This document shows positions 58,859-63,936 of a DNA stretch of 63,936 nt, piece by piece. Source of the DNA: an uncultured Clostridia bacterium (GTDB lineage: Bacteria > Bacillota > Clostridia > Oscillospirales > Ruminococcaceae); NCBI GenBank assembly GCA_945873955.1, contig CAMCFA010000009.1, positions 1 to 63,936 of the forward strand, given 5' to 3'. A program made the position numbers and the translations under genes. The notes beneath the pieces were generated by a model. It ran no database searches. It had not been told where the DNA came from and saw nothing but the letters and a program-made list of their open reading frames with translations. Numbering within the stretch: position 1 is the stretch's first letter; each line of letters starts with the position of its first letter.

Positions 58859-60061
58859 TCAGTCCACCAGCACCGGATCGAAGTCCTCCTCCCACGGAAG
58901 CCCCCATTTGTTGAGCGCCTCCATGAACGGGTCGGGGTTCATTTCCTCGACGTTGTACACGCCGGGCTTCTTCCACTGACCGGTCAGCACCATAGCCGCG
59001 CCTATCATCGCCGGAACGCCGGTGGTATAGCTGATAGCCTGCGAACCTACCTCCTTGTAGCACTCCTGATGATCGCAGATGTTGTAGAGGTAGTAATTCT
59101 TGTCCTTGCCGTCCTTCTTGCCGCGGAAGATACAGCCGATGTTGGTCTTGCCGACGGTGCGCGGGCCTAACGAAGCCGGGTCGGGAAGCACTGCTTTAAG
59201 GAACTGTAACGGAACGATCTCCTTACCCTCGTACATAATGGGCTTGATAGAGGTCATTCCCACGTCCTCAAGGCACTTGAGGTGGGTGAGGTAGCTCTGC
59301 CCGAAGGTCATGAAGAACCGAATCCGCTTGATTCCCTTGATGTTCAGCGCAAGGCTCTCCAGCTCCTCGTGGTGAAGAAGGTACATGTCCTTTTCGCCCA
59401 CGCCCTTGAAGTTATAGACCCGCTTTATCTCCATAGGCTCGGTCTCAACCCACTTGCCGTCCTCAATGTAGCTGCCCTTTGCGGACACCTCTCTGATGTT
59501 TATCTCCGGGTTGAAGTTAGTTGCGAACGGATAGCCGTGGTCGCCGCCGTTGCAGTCCAGAATGTCGATATAGTTTATCTCGTCAAACTCATGCTTCATA
59601 GCATACGCGGAGAACACTCCGGTAACTCCCGGGTCGAAGCCGCAGCCGAGGATCGCGGTAAGTCCCGCCTTTTCAAACCGCTCGCGGTAAGCCCACTGCC
59701 AGCTATATTCGAACTTCGCGGTGTCCTCCGGCTCGTAGTTCGCGGTGTCAAGGTAGTTCACTCCCGCCGCAAGACATGCGTCCATGATGTGCAGGTCCTG
59801 ATAGGGCAGCGCCACGTTGATGACTATTTCCGGCTGGTAGCTCTTTATCAGCGCGGTAAGCTCCTCAACATTGTCTGCGTCCACCTGCGCGGTGGAGATC
59901 ACCGTCTTTGTGGTGGGCTGTAATTTCTCCTTGAACGCGTCGCACTTTGACTTTGTGCGGCTGGCTATCATTATTTCCGAGAAAACCTCGCTGTTCTGGC
60001 AGCACTTGTGGATAACTACCCCGGCAACGCCGCCTGCGCCGATTATCAATGCTCTGCTCAT
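58859..60061 (-). CDS. Carboxynorspermidine/carboxyspermidine dehydrogenase (CASDH, saccharopine-dehydrogenase family)
   Basis: A 400-residue NADP-dependent enzyme. The Rossmann motif IIGAGGVAGVVIHKCC lies at the start. Family blocks include NVALPYQDLHIMDACLAAGVNYLDTANYE (in parts), GCGFDPGVTGVFSAYA, DILDCNGGDHGYPFATNFNPEINIREV and GQSYLTHLKCLEDVGM. It condenses aspartate semialdehyde with putrescine (or diaminopropane) and reduces the imine to carboxyspermidine, which NspC then decarboxylates. The ATG at 60061 follows GTGAGGACAAAGAA; an upstream frame start at 60121 runs into the cupin gene. It follows the cupin gene by 10 bp. Confidence 0.93.
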   Translation of the reverse strand: MSRALIIGAGGVAGVVIHKCCQNSEVFSEIMIASRTKSKCDAFKEKLQPTTKTVISTAQVDADNVEELTALIKSYQPEIVINVALPYQDLHIMDACLAAGVNYLDTANYEPEDTAKFEYSWQWAYRERFEKAGLTAILGCGFDPGVTGVFSAYAMKHEFDEINYIDILDCNGGDHGYPFATNFNPEINIREVSAKGSYIEDGKWVETEPMEIKRVYNFKGVGEKDMYLLHHEELESLALNIKGIKRIRFFMTFGQSYLTHLKCLEDVGMTSIKPIMYEGKEIVPLQFLKAVLPDPASLGPRTVGKTNIGCIFRGKKDGKDKNYYLYNICDHQECYKEVGSQAISYTTGVPAMIGAAMVLTGQWKKPGVYNVEEMNPDPFMEALNKWGLPWEEDFDPVLVD

Positions 60062-60071
60062 TTCTTTGTCC

Positions 60072-60410
60072 TCACTTTCTGTTGTGTTCCGGTACGACTG
60101 CGTAGAATTCCAAGTCCACACCGCTGTCGTTGATAAGGCTGTGCTCCTGTCCCATAGGGCAGTAGTGTACGCTCCCGGCGGTGACTGTTTCGTATTCGCC
60201 GTTGTACAGCACCCTGCCCTCTCCCTTTGTGATGAATATTATCTCGCTGTTTCCCTCATGGCGGTGAAGTCCTATCGACGCGCCTGGGATCAGCTTTCCT
60301 TTCATTATCTTGTTGTTTTCGTCCGCGAACATCTGCACATGGAACGACTTTTCGCCGCCCTTGAAATTAGCGATATCCTGCGGTTGTATCTCATCATAAT
60401 TAATCAGCAT
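60072..60410 (-). CDS. Small cupin-domain protein
   Basis: A 112-residue single-domain cupin. Motif 1 is IPGASIGLHRHEGNSEIIFITKGEG and motif 2 is GSVHYCPMGQEHSLINDSG, together giving the usual His/Glu metal ligands. It sits between speE and CASDH (9 and 10 bp gaps), so it is an integral operon member; a role in amine metabolism or sensing is likely but unspecified. Confidence 0.85.
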   Translation of the reverse strand: MLINYDEIQPQDIANFKGGEKSFHVQMFADENNKIMKGKLIPGASIGLHRHEGNSEIIFITKGEGRVLYNGEYETVTAGSVHYCPMGQEHSLINDSGVDLEFYAVVPEHNRK

Positions 60411-60419
60411 AATCTCACC

Positions 60420-61280
60420 TCATGTTGCCGGCTTGGTTTCCCGCAGAACGTCCCGAACATTGTTCGGCAGTGCGAAGCACCCACTGTGGACGTACTGGTT
60501 GTAGTACTTGGTCTTAAGCCCCTGCGCCAGCCACCACTCGGCGTTCTGGTCTTTCACCGGGTGGAACTTCTTTGACGCGAAGCCGAACAGCCAGTGACCC
60601 GACGGATATGTCGGGATATGCGCCTGATACACCAGCGCCGTCGGGAAGAAGCTCTTTATGCGGCTGTGGGCGCGCTTCATTATCTCGGCGTATTCGTCGT
60701 AGAACGTGCTTTCATGCTGGTTCACAAGGATCCCGCTGTCATTCAGTGCGTTGTAGCAGTTGCCGTAGAACTCCTTAGTGAACAGCCCCTCCCCGGGTCC
60801 AAACGGGTCGGTGGAATCCACGATAATGAGGTCGTACTCGTTCTGCTTTCCCCGCACGAATTTCAGCCCGTCCTCAAAGTAGATATGCACCCGGGGGTCG
60901 TCCAGCTTACATGCGGTCTGAGGGAGATATTCCCGGCACAGCTCGACTACCCGGCGGTCTATCTCCACCATGTCGATGTGCTCCACGGACTTGAACCGGG
61001 TCAGCTCCCGTATCGTGCCGCCGTCCCCCGCGCCTATGACAAGCACCTTTCTGATGTCCGGATTTGTCGCCATAGGGACGTGGACTATCATTTCGTGATA
61101 GATGTACTCGTCCTTTTCGGTGAGCATGAGAAATCCGTCCAGAACCAGTATCCTGCCCAGCTCCACGCTGTCAAGAATGTCTATCTTCTGAAACTCGCTC
61201 TGCTCTGTGACAAGGTGTTCCTGTATCTTAATTGAAAACTTTATGCTTTCCGTGTGGTTTTCGGTAAACCAAAGCTCCAT
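60420..61280 (-). CDS. speE: Spermidine synthase SpeE (aminopropyltransferase)
   Basis: A 286-residue SAM-fold aminopropyltransferase. LWFTENHTESIKFSIKI opens the N-terminal beta domain. The SAM-binding loop is VIGAGDGGTIRELTRF, followed by EIDRRVVELC, DDPRVHIYFEDGLKFV and the catalytic DSTDPFGPGEGLFTKEFY. It transfers the aminopropyl group from decarboxylated SAM (made by the SpeD gene of this operon) to putrescine. Related chains can also form thermospermine or norspermidine. Confidence 0.95.
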   Translation of the reverse strand: MELWFTENHTESIKFSIKIQEHLVTEQSEFQKIDILDSVELGRILVLDGFLMLTEKDEYIYHEMIVHVPMATNPDIRKVLVIGAGDGGTIRELTRFKSVEHIDMVEIDRRVVELCREYLPQTACKLDDPRVHIYFEDGLKFVRGKQNEYDLIIVDSTDPFGPGEGLFTKEFYGNCYNALNDSGILVNQHESTFYDEYAEIMKRAHSRIKSFFPTALVYQAHIPTYPSGHWLFGFASKKFHPVKDQNAEWWLAQGLKTKYYNQYVHSGCFALPNNVRDVLRETKPAT

Positions 61281-61303
61281 TTTTGCTCCTATTCTGTGGG
61301 AAT

Positions 61304-62758
61304 TCAGCCCACAACTTCAAGCTGCTCCACGTTCATGTCCTTTGTTCCGGTGAGGGAGCAGCCCTTTTCCTTTGCGTAGGCAATGTAGCTGAGGATATCG
61401 TCGGTTATCCTCTCGCCGGGGGCAAGTATCGGTATTCCCGGCGGGTAGCACATGACGAACTCGCTGCATATCCTGCCGGCTGTCTTTTCTATCGGCAAAG
61501 TTTCACGCTCCGCATAGAACGCCTGCTGCGGCGGCATTTCCACGATAGGGTTGATGTACTCGTGGTCGAACAGCCCCGCCGGTGAGCGGGAATACAGCCG
61601 CTTAATCTCCGACAGAGCGCCCAGCAGACGCTCTATTTCCAGCGCCCGGTCGCCGCCGGTGATTATCGCCAGTATATTGCCGATATCGCCGAACTCGATT
61701 TGGATTCCGTACTCGTCCCGCAGCAGGTCGTACACCTCAATTCCGGCAAGACCCATAGCGCGGGTATGCACCGACAGCTTGGTGGTGTCGAACGCATAGA
61801 ACGCCTTTCCGTCGCAAAGCTCGCTGCCGAATGCGTAATAGCCGCCGATAGCATTTATCTCCCTGCGGGCGTACTCGGCGAACTCTATCGTTTTGGCATA
61901 GAATTCTCTGCCGTTCAGCGCAAGATTCTGCCGGGCAAGGTCAAGGCTCGCCATAAGCAGGTAGGACGCGCTGGTGGTCTGGGTGAGGTTGATTATCTGC
62001 CGCACATAGTCCCGATTCACGCCCTTGCCCAGCAGCAGGAACGCGCTCTGGGTCAGCGAACCGCCGGTCTTGTGCATTGAAACCGCCGCCATGTCCGCGC
62101 CGCAGCTCATGGCGCTGGGGGGCAGTCCCTCCCCGAAGTAGAAGTGAGTGCCGTGGGCTTCGTCCACCAGCACCTTCATGCCGTGGCGGTGGACTATCTC
62201 GGTTATCCGCCGCAGGTCGGAGCATATACCGTAATAGGTGGGATTGTTCACCAGCACCGCTTTGGCGTCCGGATTGGCGATTATCGCCGCCTCGACCTCT
62301 TCCGGGGTCATGCCGAGGGGGATACCAAGCTCGTTGTTCACGCCGGGATTCACATACACCGGTATCGCGCCGCAGACTACCAGCGCATTTATGGCGCTGC
62401 GGTGGACGTTCCTCGGCAGGATTATCTTCTCCCCCGCCTTGCACACCGACATCACCATTGCTTGTACAGCCCCGGTCGCGCCGTTCACGATAAATATGGA
62501 GTTCTCCGCGCCGAATGCGTCCGCGGCGACCTCTTGCGCCTCTTTTATTACCGAAACCGGGTGACAGAGATTGTCCAGCGGCTTCATGGAATTCACGTCG
62601 TTTTTCATGCAGCTTTCGCCGAGGAATTCCGTCAGCAGCTTGTTTCCTCTGCCGCCTTTATGACCGGGCACGTCAAACGGGACGACCCGGTTGAGCCGGT
62701 GCGCTTTCATTGCTTCGTACAGCGGCGCACGGCTCTGGTCAAGCTGATATTCTCTCAT
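61304..62758 (-). CDS. speA: Orn/Lys/Arg decarboxylase, SpeA-type
   Basis: A 484-residue fold-I PLP decarboxylase of the Bacillus SpeA type. The start LDQSRAPLYEAM and FDVPGHKGGRGN, NGATGAVQAM, DEAHGTHFYFG and SMHKTGGSLTQ (PLP Lys about 230) are visible; the C-terminal domain follows. The family decarboxylates arginine, ornithine or lysine. Agmatine-processing genes (aguA/aguB or speB) are not in the window, so if agmatine is made, conversion to putrescine is encoded elsewhere. The ATG at 62758 follows GAGGTGCGGCAG; the GTG three codons upstream overlaps that site. It lies 10 bp after speD. Confidence 0.88.
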   Translation of the reverse strand: MREYQLDQSRAPLYEAMKAHRLNRVVPFDVPGHKGGRGNKLLTEFLGESCMKNDVNSMKPLDNLCHPVSVIKEAQEVAADAFGAENSIFIVNGATGAVQAMVMSVCKAGEKIILPRNVHRSAINALVVCGAIPVYVNPGVNNELGIPLGMTPEEVEAAIIANPDAKAVLVNNPTYYGICSDLRRITEIVHRHGMKVLVDEAHGTHFYFGEGLPPSAMSCGADMAAVSMHKTGGSLTQSAFLLLGKGVNRDYVRQIINLTQTTSASYLLMASLDLARQNLALNGREFYAKTIEFAEYARREINAIGGYYAFGSELCDGKAFYAFDTTKLSVHTRAMGLAGIEVYDLLRDEYGIQIEFGDIGNILAIITGGDRALEIERLLGALSEIKRLYSRSPAGLFDHEYINPIVEMPPQQAFYAERETLPIEKTAGRICSEFVMCYPPGIPILAPGERITDDILSYIAYAKEKGCSLTGTKDMNVEQLEVVG

Positions 62759-62768
62759 CTGCCGCACC

Positions 62769-63623
62769 TCAGTAGATATTCATTCCGCTGAATATCTCTA
62801 TCATTTCCCGGCGCAGGCTGTTGGTTATCTCAAGCCGCTGCTGGGGGTGGATCTCGTACACGTCGGAGTTGAACAGATAGTTCTGGAGTTCTATCTCCTT
62901 TATCAGCATTTTTGTGTGGAAAATATTAGATTGGTAAACGTTCACGTCGATAGCGTCATATTTTGTCAGCGTTTCCGGATTTATGTAATCCTGAATCGAC
63001 GTGATCTTATGATCCATAAAGCATTTCTTGCCGGAAACATCTCTCGTGAAGCCGCGCACCCGGTAATCTATCGTGATTATGTCCGAGTCGAAGCTGCCGA
63101 TAAGGTAATCCAGCGTATTCAGCGGCGAAATCTCGCCGCAGGTGGCAACGTCAATGTCCACGCGGAACGTCGAGATCGCCTTGTCCGGGTGATATTCCGG
63201 GAAAGTATGCACCGTGATATGACTTTTGTCAAGATGTGCGTGGACAGTATCTCTGCCGATACCGTCCCTGTCAAGGAAACCGGCGCCCTTGTTGCAGGAG
63301 CCGTCTACATGGGAAGGGTCAATATGCCCCTCTGCAAAGAGCACATTGACAGAAGCCCCCTGCGGGTCGTAATCCTGCTTTGAGATATTCAGGATAGTCG
63401 CGCCGATACGCTCGGTCACGTCGCAGAGGATCTTGGTGAGCCTTTCGGAGTTATACTGCTCGTCGATATAAGCGATATAGTCCTTCTGCTCCCTCTCACT
63501 TTTTGCATAGCACACATCGTAAATGTTGAAGCTAAGTGTTTTTGTGAGGTTGTTAAAGCCATATAAAGCCAGCCTGGAGCTGCCGCCGCCAGGAGCTTCC
63601 GGTTTTTTCTCCAACCCTAACAT
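62769..63623 (-). CDS. speD: S-adenosylmethionine decarboxylase SpeD
   Basis: A 284-residue pyruvoyl-dependent AdoMet decarboxylase of the larger, E. coli-like class. [21 protein letters not shown] opens the protein. The autocleavage site lies in [15 protein letters not shown] (Ser about 134), yielding beta and alpha chains. [25 protein letters not shown] follows. It provides decarboxylated SAM for SpeE, encoded two genes downstream. ATG at 63623 has AAAGG five bases upstream; a GTG ten codons earlier is the alternative. First gene of the polyamine operon. Confidence 0.93.
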   Translation of the reverse strand: MLGLEKKPEAPGGGSSRLALYGFNNLTKTLSFNIYDVCYAKSEREQKDYIAYIDEQYNSERLTKILCDVTERIGATILNISKQDYDPQGASVNVLFAEGHIDPSHVDGSCNKGAGFLDRDGIGRDTVHAHLDKSHITVHTFPEYHPDKAISTFRVDIDVATCGEISPLNTLDYLIGSFDSDIITIDYRVRGFTRDVSGKKCFMDHKITSIQDYINPETLTKYDAIDVNVYQSNIFHTKMLIKEIELQNYLFNSDVYEIHPQQRLEITNSLRREMIEIFSGMNIY

Positions 63624-63676
63624 CACAGCCTTTCGTTTGAGAATTTTCTGCACGGTAATTCTATGCAGTCAAAGTA

Positions 63677-63705
63677 AGTATATCATAAACTCGTGGATTT
63701 TGCAA
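63677..63705 (-). promoter_or_regulatory. Promoter of the polyamine operon
   Basis: On the minus strand TTGCAA (63700-63705) and TATACT (63677-63682) are 17 bp apart. The family-A repeat copy 3 begins 28 bp upstream of the -35. Confidence 0.75.
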
Positions 63706-63732
63706 TATTTTTTTGAAAAATATAGGTAAATT

Positions 63733-63936
63733 ATAAATTGTAATTTGTAGGGGAGTTGTAATTACTCTGTGAGGTTGTCTGCGGCTGCTTATGGCAGCCG
63801 CAGACCGGGGGAAAACTCTTGTTTTCCCCCGAACCCCTTTAGCGCTTTTGACGCGTTTATGGCGCTTCGCGCCAAGTGGCGCGCTGTCGCGCGAGTAGCG
63901 GCGCGTTCGCGCCGAGTGTGGGGCGCTGCCCCACAC
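63733..63936. repeat. Hairpin-chain repeat, family A, copy 3 (cut by window edge)
   Basis: It starts with ATAAATTGTAATTT (63733-63746) and runs in the opposite orientation to copies 1 and 2 through the same hairpins: GTCTGCGGCTGC..GCAGCCGCAGAC, GGGGGAAAAC..GTTTTCCCCC, the GGCGC/GCGCC palindromes and GTGTGGGGC..GCCCCACAC. It lies upstream of the speD promoter. Its other end is beyond the window. Confidence 0.87.

Overview
The window looks like a chromosome segment of a gut-type Clostridia (Oscillospirales/Ruminococcus-like). The basis is a Gram-positive dcw cluster with a PASTA-domain PBP and mraZ, a tryptophan T-box, a diaminopimelate-type MurE, several secreted polysaccharide-active proteins, a BspA-like leucine-rich-repeat protein and GC-rich coding DNA with AT-rich promoters. 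Most genes lie on the minus strand. Many promoters have a 17-bp spacer and TGC just before the -10. I saw no tRNA, rRNA, CRISPR, transposase or phage genes.

Layout. 1-2.5 kb: a hairpin-chain repeat and an EF-G-like GTPase. 2.5-4.8 kb: GH74 lipoprotein. 4.9-8.4 kb: a vanW-dltA-dltC-like operon divergent from an AraC regulator. 8.4-11.5 kb: a GH59 galactocerebrosidase-like gene whose signal peptide is split by a 184-bp palindromic element. 11.5-15 kb: DHHW/AlgJ-like plus MBOAT acyltransferase pair and an AT-rich orphan. 15.2-17 kb: GH13 enzyme and a 22-residue membrane peptide gene. 17-23.5 kb: YeiH-type membrane protein, DXS-like enzyme behind a MerR-type promoter, FapA-family protein, RecQ. 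23.5-26.7 kb: T-box-controlled tryptophan ABC importer with permease and ATPase fused. 26.7-32.4 kb: ECF sigma/giant anti-sigma pair and a BspA-like surface protein, followed by a second copy of the palindromic element. 32.8-33.0 kb: probable 6S-like RNA. 33-39.2 kb: small acidic protein and surface or hypothetical proteins. 39.4-54.5 kb: division and cell-wall cluster from mraZ to ftsZ, lacking murD and carrying a hairpin-chain repeat between ftsW and murG. 54.8-63.7 kb: polyamine operon speD-speA-speE-cupin-CASDH-...-nspC-DUF554. The window ends in a third hairpin-chain copy.

How it fits together. The surface-oriented left part combines plant or host glycan degradation (GH74, GH59, GH13) with envelope modification (DltA/DltC-like, VanW, MBOAT/DHHW). 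Two loci, the vanW/araC divergon and the GH13 gene, share an almost identical array of four TTACA boxes at exactly 11-bp steps, suggesting one regulator. The polyamine operon encodes both the decarboxylated-SAM aminopropyl route (SpeD/SpeE) and the carboxyspermidine route (CASDH/NspC).

The most unusual feature is a pair of non-autonomous elements built from chains of hairpins, with imperfect terminal inverted repeats and 3-bp TTA/TAA duplications. One copy sits in the GH59 signal-peptide codons, and its precise excision would restore the reading frame. The other duplicates the stop codon of the BspA-like gene and itself carries a nested 93-bp palindromic element.
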